64,000 nucleotides of DNA from JAJXXT01 sp963764465 (GCA_963764465.1 CAVXSO010000007.1:1054001-1118000); one strand, 5' to 3'; counted from the first letter of the stretch, positions 7,186 to 15,269 are shown. A program made the numbers and translations. Notes: a model not told the origin generated them from the sequence alone.

Positions 7186-8487
7186 CTAGGCGCCGTAGCG
7201 CAGGATCGTGGCCATGCCGGACAGCAGTCGGTAGAGATGCGTTGAGTGCAGCAGCCATGCGCCGGGATTGTCAGCGTCCAGCGCCAGGGTGACGTTGACG
7301 CCGGGCGGGATGGCGACGGTGTCGCGCAGCGCGCCGGCCATGCGCACGTCGCCGATGCCCACGACCTCGAACACATGGCCGTGCAGGTGGATTGGCTGCG
7401 CGCGGTCGGTCGCGTTGGTGACGGTGATCTCCACGCGATCGCCGGCGCGCACGTCGAGCACGTCGCCGCTGATGCTCCAGGCATAGGGGTGGGCCTGGCC
7501 GTCGAGGCGAATGGCAAGGCTGCGGTCCGGGCGCATCGCGGGCAGGCGGTGGTCGGCGGCGAGACGCTTCTCGAAGTCGGGGTCGAGCAAGCCGGACGGC
7601 CGCTCGGCCTGGCGCGCGAGCTTCCTGACGCGGGCGCCGCGCGTGGCGAGCACGATGCCGGCGCGGTCCGTCCGGCCCTCCGCCTCCGCGAGGATCGGGT
7701 AGGTGCCGGTCGCGGGAATGCGCAACAGCAGGTCGAGGCGCTGGCCGAGGGCGAGGGGAAAGCGCGTGGCATCGACCGGCACGACGAGGTTGCCGTCAAC
7801 CGCGACAAGTTGCGCGCGCAGGCCGCCGGTGTCGATGGCGAAGCCGGTGGCGCAGGCGGCGTTGATGATGCGAAGCCGCAACATATCACCCGGCGCCACG
7901 GCGACGAAGTCGGGGTCCTCGAGGGTGCGGTCGTTGGCGAGGAAGGCGTCGTAGGCGATGGTCTCGCCGTCGCCCTCGCCGGTGCCGAGGGCGGCTTGCA
8001 GCGCCTCGGCGTCCGCGAAGGCGAAATCCGCGAGCAGCATGACGTGTTCGCGCGCCGACGTGTCCTTGGGCGCGTGCACGATGAGGGGGGCGGAGAGCAG
8101 GCGCTGCTGCTGCAGGCCCAGCGGGTGCGCCCAGGCGGTCGCGGGGCGTGCGAGGGCGAAATCGTACCTCGCGGAATCGCCCGAGACGACTGCGGGTCCG
8201 GAAAGGCCCGGCGTGCCGTCCTGCGCCGGCGGAGGCGTGAGGCCGTGCCAATGCAGCAGTGTGGATTCCGCGAGGTTGTTGTCGAATGCGACCTCGAACC
8301 GCTCGGCGGGTGCGAAGGCGAGGCCCGGCTTGCCATCCGGCCCGAGCAGGGAAAACGCGGTCGCCGGCTTGCCCAGCACGTCGAGCACGCGCGTGTCGGC
8401 GGTGAGGGCGCGGGGTGCTGCGGCGCGGGCCCGCGCCACCGGCAGAGACGCGGCGGCGGCGACGAGGGCGCGGCGAGTGAGGCTCAT
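7186..8487 (-). CDS. multicopper oxidase-like protein lacking type-1 copper ligands
   Basis: This 433-residue protein begins MSLTRRALVAAAASLPVARA, a twin-arginine-style export signal, so it is expected in the periplasm. It has the three-cupredoxin layout of CueO/CopA-type multicopper oxidases. The first copper motif is intact (LLHWHG) and so is the HLHGH of the C-terminal domain. The second motif, usually WYHPH, reads WAHPL. The first His of HxxHLHGH is Gln (QPIHLHGH). The final HCHxxxHxxxGM motif reads HSTHLYRLLSGM, so the type-1 Cys and both adjacent His ligands are missing. It may bind copper or act as a scaffold, but ordinary oxidase activity is not expected. The start overlaps the end of cueR (ATGA), the last step of a copA-cueR-oxidase operon. 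Confidence 0.75.
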   Translation of the reverse strand: MSLTRRALVAAAASLPVARARAAAPRALTADTRVLDVLGKPATAFSLLGPDGKPGLAFAPAERFEVAFDNNLAESTLLHWHGLTPPPAQDGTPGLSGPAVVSGDSARYDFALARPATAWAHPLGLQQQRLLSAPLIVHAPKDTSAREHVMLLADFAFADAEALQAALGTGEGDGETIAYDAFLANDRTLEDPDFVAVAPGDMLRLRIINAACATGFAIDTGGLRAQLVAVDGNLVVPVDATRFPLALGQRLDLLLRIPATGTYPILAEAEGRTDRAGIVLATRGARVRKLARQAERPSGLLDPDFEKRLAADHRLPAMRPDRSLAIRLDGQAHPYAWSISGDVLDVRAGDRVEITVTNATDRAQPIHLHGHVFEVVGIGDVRMAGALRDTVAIPPGVNVTLALDADNPGAWLLHSTHLYRLLSGMATILRYGA

Positions 8488-8894
8488 GGCGCGGCAGGCG
8501 CGTGGGCGGGGGCGGCGAGGTCGTCCAGGATCGGGCAGTCCGGCCGCGCATCGCCTTGGCAGTGGTGCGAGAGATGTTCCAGCGTGCGCAGCATCGCCTG
8601 CATCTGGCCGATGCGTTCGCGCAGGCTCGCGATGTGGCTCTCGGCGATGTGCTTCACCTCCGCGCTGCTGCGGTGCTCGTCGCGCCAGAGGGCGAGCAGG
8701 CGGGCGATGGAGGCAATGTCGAAACCGAGGTCGCGGGCGCGGCGGATGAAGCGCAGCGTGTGCACGTCCGCCTGTGCGTAGGTGCGGTAGTTGCCGGTGC
8801 TGCGGGGGGCGGCGGCCAGCAGGCCCGTTGCCTCATAGTAACGGATCATCTTGGCTGAGACGCCGGATGCGCGGGAAGCCTCGCCGATGTTCAT
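8484..8894 (-). CDS. cueR: MerR-family copper-responsive regulator (CueR type)
   Basis: This is a 136-residue MerR protein. The N-terminal winged helix (MNIGEASRASGVSAKMIRYY) is followed by a dimerisation helix and a C-terminal metal-binding loop CQGDARPDCPIL. The two Cys separated by seven residues match the Cu(I) site of CueR. It should activate the promoters upstream of copA and copZ, both of which carry a MerR-type inverted repeat within a long spacer. It is encoded 10 bp after copA and overlaps the oxidase-like gene, so it is probably made from the promoter it controls. The start chosen is the MNIG methionine at 8894, where MerR proteins normally begin. Confidence 0.88.
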   Translation of the reverse strand: MNIGEASRASGVSAKMIRYYEATGLLAAAPRSTGNYRTYAQADVHTLRFIRRARDLGFDIASIARLLALWRDEHRSSAEVKHIAESHIASLRERIGQMQAMLRTLEHLSHHCQGDARPDCPILDDLAAPAHAPAAP

Positions 8895-8904
8895 GCCGCT
8901 TTCC

Positions 8905-11016
8905 TCATCCCGGTTTCCACCGCCGCAGGCGTAGCGCGTTGAGCACGACGGAGACGGAGGAGGCAGCCATCGCACCGCCCGCGATCATCGGTGAGAGCAG
9001 GCCCATGGCAGCGAAGGGCAGGGCCACGACGTTATAGGCGAAGGCCCAGAACAGGCCCTGGCGGATGGTGCGCGCGGTGCGGCGCGCGATGGTAAGCGCG
9101 GCTGGAACCAGGCGCGGGTCGGCGCGCAGCAGAGTGATGCCCGCGGCGTGCAGCGCCGCCTCGCTGCCGCCGGCGACCGCGATGCCGAGATCGGCGGCGG
9201 CGAGCGCCGGCGCGTCGTTGACGCCATCGCCGACCATGGCGACCGGGCCGAGCTTGCGCAGATCCGAGATGGCCGCGAGCTTCTCCGCGGGGAGCAGCCC
9301 GGCGCGCACATCCTCGATGCCGAGCGTGGTGGCGACCGCCCTCGCGGCATCCTCGTGGTCGCCCGAGAGCATGGCGACGTGAAAGCCCTGGCGGTGCAGT
9401 TCCGCGACCGCCTCGCGCGCGCCCTCTCGCGGCGTGTCGGCGAAGGCGAGCAGGCCGAGCACATGCTGTTCCTCCGGCGCCACCAGCCAGGCGAGGCTGG
9501 CGCTGGCATGACGCGCCGCCGCGTCCGCGAGCGCATGGGCATCGGCGCCGGATTCCGCAAGCAGGCGTTCGCTGCCGAGCGCGAGGCGGCGGCCGCCCAC
9601 GCGTGCCTCGGCACCGCGGCCGGGCAGGGCGCGCAGGTCTGCTGCCTGCGGTATCGCGAGGCCGTTCGCGGCGTCGCGAATCGCGCGCGCCAGCGGGTGT
9701 GTGGCGTTGCCCTCGATCGCGGCGGCGGTGGATAAAAGCTCCTGTTCCGTAACGCCCTCGGCCGGGATCGCGGCGACGAGGCGCGGGCGGCCCTCGGTGA
9801 GCGTGCCGGTCTTGTCGAAGGCGACGACGCGGATGCCGCGCGCGGCGTCCAGCACCGCGGGATCGGCGATCAGGATGCCGGCGCGGGCGGCAGCGCCAGT
9901 ACCCGCCACGATCGCGGCGGGCGTTGCGAGGCCGAGCGCGCAGGGGCAGGCGACGACGAGCACGGCGGCGGCGGCGACGAGGGCGAAGGTGAGCGGCGCG
10001 CCCAGGAGCAGCCAGGCCGTGAAGGCGAGTGCCGCGATCGCCAGCACCGTGGGGACGAAGACGGCGCTGACGCGATCCACCACTTGCTGGATCGGCGGCT
10101 TGGCGGCCTGCGCGTCCTCCACCAGGCGGACGATGCGCGCGAGCATGGTCTCGCCCGCCAGCGACGTCGTTTCGATCTCAAGACGGCCGGCGCCGTTCAG
10201 CGAGCCGGCCACGACGTGCCCGCCGGGCGCCTTCGCCACCGGCCGGCTCTCGCCGGTGAGCAGACTTTCGTCGGCTTCGCTCTCGCCGGCGCGCACGATG
10301 CCATCCACGGGGATGCGCTCGCCGGGTGGGACGGCGACCAGGTCGCCCACGCGCAGGGCGGCGATCGGCACGTCCGTCTCCTGCCCGTCGGCGAGGCGGA
10401 AGGCGGTCGCGGGACGCAGCGCCTCCAGCGCGCGCAGCGCCGCCCCGGTGCGGCGGCGGGCGCGTGCCTCCAGCGCCTTGCCGAGGCGAACGAGCACGAT
10501 CACCGCGGCGGCGGATTCGAAATAGAGCGGGCCGCCGGTGAGCAGATCCGCGACGCTGAGCAAAAAGGCGGCCCAGGTGCCGAGCGAGACCAGCACATCC
10601 ATGTTCGGCGCTCGGTTGCGCAGCGCAGCGACGGCGCCGCGGTGGAAGCGCCAGCCGACGACGAACTGCACCGGCGTTGCCAGCAGGAGTTCCAGCCAGC
10701 CGGGCAGCATGAGGCCTGCCATCGTCGCAACCAGCGGCAGGGTCAGCACGGCACCGAGGCCGAGCAGCCGCCATTCCCAGGTATCGGCCGGAGGAGCGGC
10801 TTCCAACGGCGCAGCACCATAGCCGGCGCGGGTGACGGCCGCGATCACGGCTTCCTTGTCGGCGCCGGCCAGCGTCACGCGGGCACGCTCGGTCGCGAGA
10901 TTGACCGAGGCCGCGGCGACGCCTGGCGTGCGCTTCAGCGCGCGTTCGACGCGCGAGGCGCAGGTCGCGCAGGTCATGCCGGTAATCGAGAGGTCGATGG
11001 TGTTGCCGCCGTCCAT
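8905..11016 (-). CDS. copA: Cu(I)-exporting P1B-type ATPase
   Basis: This is a 703-residue inner-membrane pump. A single N-terminal heavy-metal-associated domain carries GMTCATC at about 13-19. About eight transmembrane segments follow. The actuator motif is LLTGES, the membrane metal site is VVACPCALG (CPC), the phosphorylation site is DKTGTLTEG, and the hinge is GDGVNDAPAL. This is the classical CopA set for ATP-driven export of Cu(I). It heads a copA-cueR-oxidase-like operon. The start at 11016 lies only about five bases past the predicted -10 element, so the mRNA may be leaderless. Just one N-terminal metal domain is present. The separate copZ gene on the other strand can supply the chaperone function. 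Confidence 0.95.
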   Translation of the reverse strand: MDGGNTIDLSITGMTCATCASRVERALKRTPGVAAASVNLATERARVTLAGADKEAVIAAVTRAGYGAAPLEAAPPADTWEWRLLGLGAVLTLPLVATMAGLMLPGWLELLLATPVQFVVGWRFHRGAVAALRNRAPNMDVLVSLGTWAAFLLSVADLLTGGPLYFESAAAVIVLVRLGKALEARARRRTGAALRALEALRPATAFRLADGQETDVPIAALRVGDLVAVPPGERIPVDGIVRAGESEADESLLTGESRPVAKAPGGHVVAGSLNGAGRLEIETTSLAGETMLARIVRLVEDAQAAKPPIQQVVDRVSAVFVPTVLAIAALAFTAWLLLGAPLTFALVAAAAVLVVACPCALGLATPAAIVAGTGAAARAGILIADPAVLDAARGIRVVAFDKTGTLTEGRPRLVAAIPAEGVTEQELLSTAAAIEGNATHPLARAIRDAANGLAIPQAADLRALPGRGAEARVGGRRLALGSERLLAESGADAHALADAAARHASASLAWLVAPEEQHVLGLLAFADTPREGAREAVAELHRQGFHVAMLSGDHEDAARAVATTLGIEDVRAGLLPAEKLAAISDLRKLGPVAMVGDGVNDAPALAAADLGIAVAGGSEAALHAAGITLLRADPRLVPAALTIARRTARTIRQGLFWAFAYNVVALPFAAMGLLSPMIAGGAMAASSVSVVLNALRLRRWKPG

Positions 11017-11021
11017 GCGTC

Positions 11022-11052
11022 CGAGATGGGCTTCCCATCATGGGAAGGTCAA
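11022..11052 (-). promoter_or_regulatory. CueR-type promoter/operator of copA
   Basis: Read on the minus strand there is TTGACC (11052-11047), a 19-bp spacer and ATCTCG (11027-11022). The spacer contains a perfect 17-bp palindrome, CTTCCCATCATGGGAAG on the plus strand at 11031-11047. A palindrome within an over-long 19-bp spacer is the hallmark of MerR/CueR-activated promoters. It is nearly identical to the site before copZ. The -10 ends about five bases before the copA ATG. Confidence 0.8.
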
Positions 11053-11091
11053 GGGCGGTTGACGCATCCGGCCGGGCCGCGAGGATGCGGC

Positions 11092-12165
11092 ATGGACGAT
11101 TTTCGGATCGCGGTTCTACCCGGGGACGGGATCGGCGCCGAGGTGATGGCGCCGACGCTGGCATTGCTGCGCGCCGCGTGCGACCGGGTGGGAGTGTCGC
11201 TCGCGCTGGAGGAGCATGCCGCCGGGGCCGCGTGCTACCAGGCGACGGGTGCCGCGCTGCCGGCGGCGACAATGGCGGCCTGCCGGGCGGCGGACGCGAT
11301 CCTGCTCGGCGCCATGGGCGATCCCGCGGTGCGTTATCCGGACGGGACGGAAATCGCGCCGCAGCTCGACCTGCGCACGGAGCTCGGGCTTTACGCCGGC
11401 GTGCGGCCGGCGCGGGCGATCCCGGGCCTGCCGATCCCGCTCGCCGATCCACGCGCGGCCGCGCTCGACCTCGTGCTGCTGCGCGAATCGACCGAGGGGC
11501 TGTTCGCCGAGCGCAAGCTGGGGTGGGTGGAGAACGATGCGCGGGCGGTCGACCGGCTGGTGATCACGCGGGCCACCAGCGAGCGGCTGTTCGAGGCGGC
11601 GTTCCGCATCGCAGTAGCGCGGCGCGCGCGTGGCCTGCCGGGCCGTGTCGCCTGCGTGGACAAGGCCAATGTGCTGACCTCCATGGCGTTCTTCCGCCGC
11701 GTGTTCCTGGAGGTGGCGGCGCGGTTCCCTTCGGTCCAGGCGGAATGCGTTTATGTGGACGCGGCGGCGCTGGACCTGGTGCGCCGGCCCTGGCAATTCG
11801 ACGTGATGGTGACGGAGAACATGTTCGGCGACATCCTCTCCGACCTCGCGGCGGGGCTGATCGGCGGCATGGGGTTCGCGCCCTCCGCCGACATCGGCGA
11901 CGCACACGCGGTGTTCCAGCCGTGCCATGGCAGCGCGCCCGATATCGCGGGCAAGGGGCTCGCGAACCCGACGGCGACGATCCTCTCGGCAGCCATGATG
12001 CTCGAGTGGCTGGCGGAGCGGCACGCCGCAACGCGCTGCGCGGAGGCCGCTGGCCTGCTGCGCGCGGCCGTGGACCGCGCCTTCGCGGCCGGGCTGCGCC
12101 CGCCGGACGCGGGCGGCACCGCCGGCACGCGGGACGTTGCCGAGGCGGTGCTGGCAGCGCTCTGA
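11092..12165 (+). CDS. isocitrate/isopropylmalate dehydrogenase family protein
   Basis: This is a 357-residue NAD(P)-dependent beta-decarboxylating dehydrogenase. It starts FRIAVLPGDGIGAEV, has DLRTELGLYAGVRP, RESTEG, DKANVL and TENMFGDILSDL, and ends with the NPTATILSAAMMLEWL helix. The substrate-loop motif RESTEG differs from the RELTGG of true isopropylmalate dehydrogenase (LeuB). This places it with the wider tartrate/isocitrate/isopropylmalate-like group whose substrate is often unknown. The residues for metal (Asp pairs in GDILSDL) and the catalytic Lys (DKANVL) are present, so it should be active. It diverges from copA and is followed directly by a small membrane protein gene. No leucine-pathway gene is nearby. 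Confidence 0.85.
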   Translation: MDDFRIAVLPGDGIGAEVMAPTLALLRAACDRVGVSLALEEHAAGAACYQATGAALPAATMAACRAADAILLGAMGDPAVRYPDGTEIAPQLDLRTELGLYAGVRPARAIPGLPIPLADPRAAALDLVLLRESTEGLFAERKLGWVENDARAVDRLVITRATSERLFEAAFRIAVARRARGLPGRVACVDKANVLTSMAFFRRVFLEVAARFPSVQAECVYVDAAALDLVRRPWQFDVMVTENMFGDILSDLAAGLIGGMGFAPSADIGDAHAVFQPCHGSAPDIAGKGLANPTATILSAAMMLEWLAERHAATRCAEAAGLLRAAVDRAFAAGLRPPDAGGTAGTRDVAEAVLAAL

Positions 12166-12378
12166 GTGTTCACGCCGCTCACCTGGTTCGGGCTCTTCGC
12201 CGTCACCGCGATGCTGGTGTGCTACGCGCTGGAGCGTCGCAGCAACCGGTTCGTGCTGGGCTTCGCGGGGGCGTGCGCGCTCGGCTCCGTGTACGGGTTC
12301 CTCCAGGGGGCCTGGCCGTTCGGGCTGGTGGAGGCGGTCTGGTCGCTGGTGGCGCTGCGGCGCTGGTGGGGGGGTTGA
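12166..12378 (+). CDS. small conserved membrane protein
   Basis: This is a 70-residue protein starting at a GTG directly after the stop of the dehydrogenase (TGA-GTG). It has hydrophobic segments at about 5-20 and 30-48, and ends with AWPFGLVEAVWSLVALRRWW. A WPFG-x-VEAVWS-x-xAxRRW ending recurs in many small alphaproteobacterial hypothetical proteins, which supports it being real. No function can be assigned. Its stop codon overlaps the -35 element of the copZ promoter. Confidence 0.65.
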   Translation: MFTPLTWFGLFAVTAMLVCYALERRSNRFVLGFAGACALGSVYGFLQGAWPFGLVEAVWSLVALRRWWGG

Positions 12379-12406
12379 CCTTGCCATGATGGGAAGGCCC
12401 ATCTCC
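12375..12406 (+). promoter_or_regulatory. CueR-type promoter/operator of copZ
   Basis: TTGACC at 12375-12380 is followed by a 20-bp spacer and ATCTCC at 12401-12406. CCTTGCCATGATGGGAAGG at 12379-12397 is an inverted repeat with one mismatch. From the -35 to the -10 the sequence is almost the same as the copA promoter on the other strand. Both are therefore predicted targets of the CueR encoded at 8484-8894. The copZ start is only about 15 bases past the -10. Confidence 0.75.
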
Positions 12407-12421
12407 GGGCCGGAGGTGGCG

Positions 12422-12616
12422 ATGCTTACCCTGAAGGTCCCGGACATGAGTTGCTCGCATTGCGAGCGCGCGGTGAAGGAAGCGGTGGCGTCCGTGGCGC
12501 CCGCCGCGCGCGTGAGCGTCGATCTGCCGGCGCATCGTGTGACCGTGGAGGGAGCGGAGGCCGCGCCCGTGATCGCGGCGCTGGAAGAGGCAGGATATCC
12601 CGCGACGCCTGCCTGA
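12422..12616 (+). CDS. copZ: copper chaperone, heavy-metal-associated domain protein
   Basis: This is a 64-residue single-domain protein with the metal-binding motif MSCSHC at about 9-14 and the beta-alpha-beta-beta-alpha-beta length of CopZ/Atx1 chaperones. It should carry Cu(I) to CopA in the cytoplasm. The ATG at 12422 is preceded by ggagg at 12412-12416. Control by CueR is predicted from the operator directly upstream, which matches that of copA. Confidence 0.88.
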   Translation: MLTLKVPDMSCSHCERAVKEAVASVAPAARVSVDLPAHRVTVEGAEAAPVIAALEEAGYPATPA

Positions 12617-12621
12617 GCTTC

Positions 12622-12660
12622 GCCCGGCCCAAGGTTGCCCGGCCCCAAGGTTGCCCGGCC
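12622..12660. repeat. short tandem repeat between copZ and moeB
   Basis: A unit of about 15-16 bp, gcccggcccaaggtt then gcccggccccaaggtt, is followed by a half copy (gcccggcc). It lies just after the copZ stop and before moeB. No function is evident. Confidence 0.6.
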
Positions 12661-12687
12661 TTGCGTGGTGCGCCGGCGGGCGCCCAT

Positions 12688-13509
12688 ATGCCGGCGATGG
12701 ACCTGGATTTTTCCGAGGACGAGATCCGGCGCTACGCGCGCCACATCCTGCTCGCCGAGGTCGGCGGTACAGGGCAGGCGAAGCTGCGTGCCGCGCGCGT
12801 GTTCATCGCGGGGGCCGGCGGGCTCGGCTCGCCGCTGCTGCTCTATCTCGCGGCGGCGGGCGTGGGGACGATCGGCCTCGTCGACGACGACGTGGTGGAG
12901 CTTTCGAACCTGCAGCGCCAGGTGGCGCACGGCACGGAGGATCTCGGCAGGCCGAAGGTGGAGTCCGCGGTGGCGGCGGCGCGGCGGATCAATCCGCTGG
13001 TCGCGGTGCGGCCAGTGCGCGCGCGCATCGGGCCCGGCAACGTGATGGACCTGATCCGCGATTACGATATCGTCTGTGACGGCACGGATAATTTCGACAC
13101 GCGGTTCCTGCTCTCGGATGCCTGCGTGCTGGCGGGCAAGACGCTCATCTCGGCCGCGGTGTTGCGCTTCGAGGGGCAGCTTGGCGTGTTCAAGCCGCAT
13201 GCGGGCGGGCCCTGCTATCGCTGCCTGCATCCCGCGCCGCCGCCGCCTGGCCTGGTGCCGAGCTGCGGGGAGGCGGGCGTGCTCGGGGCGGTGACTGGCG
13301 TCATGGGCACGCTGCAGGCCACCGAGGCGCTCAAGGAGATCATGGGCATCGGCGAGACGCTGACCGGCAAGCTGTTGATCTGGGACGCGCTTGCCGCGCG
13401 CATGCGCACGATCACGCTGCCACGCGACCCCGGGTGCCCTTCCTGCGGGGTGGACGGGTATCGCGACCTCTCGCACCACGCGGAGGCGGCTCCTGTCTGC
13501 GCGCTCTGA
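12688..13509 (+). CDS. moeB: MoeB/ThiF-family adenylyltransferase
   Basis: This 273-residue E1-like protein begins with the usual helix EDEIRRYARHILL. It has a GAGGLGSP nucleotide-binding loop, DDDVVELSNLQRQ, and DGTDNFDTRFL. The zinc-binding cysteine pairs are CYRC and CPSC. It should adenylate the C-terminal glycine of a small sulfur carrier (MoaD or ThiS) for molybdopterin or thiamine synthesis. The catalytic-type cysteine region around PSCGEAGVLG is present. No rhodanese domain is fused. The start is at 12688; an ATG three codons later is also possible. It overlaps the start of the following DsrE-like gene. Confidence 0.9.
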   Translation: MPAMDLDFSEDEIRRYARHILLAEVGGTGQAKLRAARVFIAGAGGLGSPLLLYLAAAGVGTIGLVDDDVVELSNLQRQVAHGTEDLGRPKVESAVAAARRINPLVAVRPVRARIGPGNVMDLIRDYDIVCDGTDNFDTRFLLSDACVLAGKTLISAAVLRFEGQLGVFKPHAGGPCYRCLHPAPPPPGLVPSCGEAGVLGAVTGVMGTLQATEALKEIMGIGETLTGKLLIWDALAARMRTITLPRDPGCPSCGVDGYRDLSHHAEAAPVCAL

Positions 13510-13873
13510 TACGCTCGGCATCCTGCTGCTCTCGGCGGCGTCGTCACGGGTCCATGCGGCGCTGATGCTGGCGACGACGGCGGCCGCACTCGGCCGCAAC
13601 GTGGTGGTGTTCGCGACCGATGCGGGCGCGGCGGCGCTGCTGGGCGAAGCCGCGGCCGGACAGGAACCGGCGGAGGAAGCGCGGCGGCGCTCGCTCGGGG
13701 TCGCGACATGCGCGGAGCTGCGCGCGGCGGCGGTGGAACTCGGCGTGCGGCTGATCGCGTGCGAGACGGCGCTGCGACTGGCGGGGATCGGCGCGCCGCG
13801 CCTGGCACCGGGCGTCGAGGTGGCGGGGATGGCGACGCTGCTGGGGGCCGCGGGCGAGATCGTTTCCTTCTGA
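13493..13873 (+). CDS. DsrE-like small protein
   Basis: The protein has about 126 residues. The core reads DTLGILLLSAASSRVHAALM, then ALGRNVVVFATDAGAAALL, and later ELGVRLIACETALRLAGI. This is the alpha/beta fold of DsrE/peroxiredoxin-like sulfur-relay proteins, with a single conserved-position Cys. No ATG is available: candidates are a CTG at 13493 inside the end of moeB, or a TTG at 13391. The start is therefore uncertain. Coupling to moeB suggests a role in sulfur transfer, which is inference. Confidence 0.65.
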   Translation: MSARSDTLGILLLSAASSRVHAALMLATTAAALGRNVVVFATDAGAAALLGEAAAGQEPAEEARRRSLGVATCAELRAAAVELGVRLIACETALRLAGIGAPRLAPGVEVAGMATLLGAAGEIVSF

Positions 13874-13921
13874 CGGCGGGTGCTTGACCCGCTCTCGGGC
13901 GGGGCCTGTAGAGAGGCGCCG

Positions 13922-14623
13922 ATGCGTTGGCGCTGGTTGTTCGGGTCCATGCTGGTGCTCGCCGGGGGCACGGCGCGCGCGGCGATGCCCACGCCGCCGC
14001 CGATCCCGCCGGCGTATCTGCGCGCGCCCTCGCAGCTCGGCGTGTCACCCCCGACCGGCCCGCCTGTTATCCGCGGTCATCCGCTGCTGCCGTTGCCGCC
14101 GCGCCCGCCCGGCGTGACCGAGGCACCTGCGAAGACCGCCCCGCCAGCCGGCCCACCGGCCGCCCAGGCGCCGGCGGCGAAGGACGCGACTGCGGAGGCG
14201 GCCAAGGATGCGCCGCACCCACCGCACTGGGAGTCGTTGCGTGCCAACGAGGTCTATCTGCGCCAGGGGCCGGGCATGCAGTACCCGATCCGCTGGGTCT
14301 ATCACCGTCGCGGCCTGCCGATGGAGGTGCTGCGCGACTTCGATGTCTGGCGCCTGGTGATCGACCCCGCCGGCGAGCGTGGTTGGGTGCACGAGGCGAC
14401 GCTGATGGGCACGCGCACCTTCATGGTCACCGCGAAAGAGGTGCTGATGCGCGCCGCCGCCTCCGACAGCGCGCAAGCGGTGGCGAAGCTGGAGGAGGGA
14501 GTGACCGGCAAGCTGCGCGCCTGCCCCGCCGGGCCCTGGTGCCGTGTTGCCGCCGGGGGCTATGACGGCTGGGTGCCGCGCAACGCCATCTTCGGCGTCG
14601 GCCCGGACGAGGTGGTGAAGTAG
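13922..14623 (+). CDS. secreted protein with two bacterial SH3 domains
   Basis: This is a 233-residue protein. A signal peptide (MRWRWLFGSMLVLAGGTARA) is followed by a Pro/Ala-rich linker to about residue 95. The first SH3-like repeat has the typical VYLRQGPGMQYPIRWVY start, then WRLV and RGWVHEATL. The second contains AKLEEGV, CPAGPWCRVA and YDGWVPR. Proteins of this type (COG3807) sit in the periplasm and probably bind cell-wall material. The start ATG at 13922 begins the signal peptide. It precedes the nitrile-hydratase-like operon by 41 bp on the same strand, but a functional tie is not apparent. Confidence 0.8.
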   Translation: MRWRWLFGSMLVLAGGTARAAMPTPPPIPPAYLRAPSQLGVSPPTGPPVIRGHPLLPLPPRPPGVTEAPAKTAPPAGPPAAQAPAAKDATAEAAKDAPHPPHWESLRANEVYLRQGPGMQYPIRWVYHRRGLPMEVLRDFDVWRLVIDPAGERGWVHEATLMGTRTFMVTAKEVLMRAAASDSAQAVAKLEEGVTGKLRACPAGPWCRVAAGGYDGWVPRNAIFGVGPDEVVK

Positions 14624-14664
14624 CGCAGTGGCGAAGGTGAAGCTGGCGCGCTAACCTGCGCACC

Positions 14665-14991
14665 ATGAACGACGATGTGTCGCGGGACGTTGCGGAGACC
14701 GCACCGCGTGCCATGCACGACCTTGGTGGCGTGCCGCGGTTCCTGTGCGAGGCGGTGGATACCGCGCCGCATGCGCTCGACCATTTCGACCGCGAGGTAG
14801 ACGCGATCCGCCAGATCCTCGGCGCCAAGGGCGTGATGAGCGTGGACGAGTTGCGGCGCGGAATCGAGTCGCTGCCGGAAGATGTCTATCACCGACTCTC
14901 CTATTATCGGCGCTGGATCCGCTCGATCGCCGCCATCCTGATCGAGAAGGGCGTGATCACCGAGGCGGCGCTGCGGGAAGCGGCACGATGA
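14665..14991 (+). CDS. nitrile hydratase/thiocyanate hydrolase-like subunit (N-terminal part of a split beta chain)
   Basis: This 108-residue protein has MHDLGG at about 18-23, the sequence that opens nitrile hydratase beta chains. The helical end SYYRRWIRSIAAILIEKGVIT corresponds to the YYExW...LLVEKGL(V)T helix of that family. In ordinary two-subunit nitrile hydratase this segment is fused to an SH3-like domain. Here it stops, and the SH3-like part is a separate gene, as in thiocyanate hydrolase and other three-subunit members. It is the first gene of a three-gene operon with ATGA overlap to the next. Confidence 0.82.
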   Translation: MNDDVSRDVAETAPRAMHDLGGVPRFLCEAVDTAPHALDHFDREVDAIRQILGAKGVMSVDELRRGIESLPEDVYHRLSYYRRWIRSIAAILIEKGVITEAALREAAR

Positions 14992-15269
14992 CGGCAGAGC
15001 TATCGCCGGGTACGCGGGTGCGCGTGAAGCTCGACTGGCCCGAGACGCGCGGACCCTGCCATATCCGCACCCCCTATTACGTGCGCGGCCAGGAAGGCGT
15101 GATCCACCGCGCGCTGGGCCGGTTTCGCAACCCGGAGAAGCTTGCCTTCGCGCGGCCGGCGGAGGAACTCGCGTTGTATCACGTGCGTTTCGACCTGCGC
15201 CGGATCTGGCCGGAGGCGGATGCGGACCTCCTGGTGGAGCTCTTCGAATCCTGGCTGGAGGCAGCATGA
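14988..15269 (+). CDS. nitrile hydratase/thiocyanate hydrolase-like subunit (SH3-like C-terminal part of a split beta chain)
   Basis: This is a 93-residue protein. GTRVRVKLDWPE, RTPYYVRGQEGVIHRALGRF and LYHVRFDLRRIWPE follow the SH3-barrel domain of nitrile hydratase beta chains. It lines the active-site channel together with the metal-binding subunit encoded next. Both junctions are ATGA overlaps, so stoichiometric coupled translation is likely. Confidence 0.82.
   Translation: MTAELSPGTRVRVKLDWPETRGPCHIRTPYYVRGQEGVIHRALGRFRNPEKLAFARPAEELALYHVRFDLRRIWPEADADLLVELFESWLEAA

Noticed and set aside
11092..12165. leuB (3-isopropylmalate dehydrogenase)
   Set aside because: The substrate-loop motif is RESTEG instead of RELTGG and no leu genes are adjacent, so only the broader family is assigned.
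11116..13992. A minus-strand open frame of 958 codons
   Set aside because: It covers the dehydrogenase, copZ and moeB in antisense, all of which have strong family matches on the plus strand.
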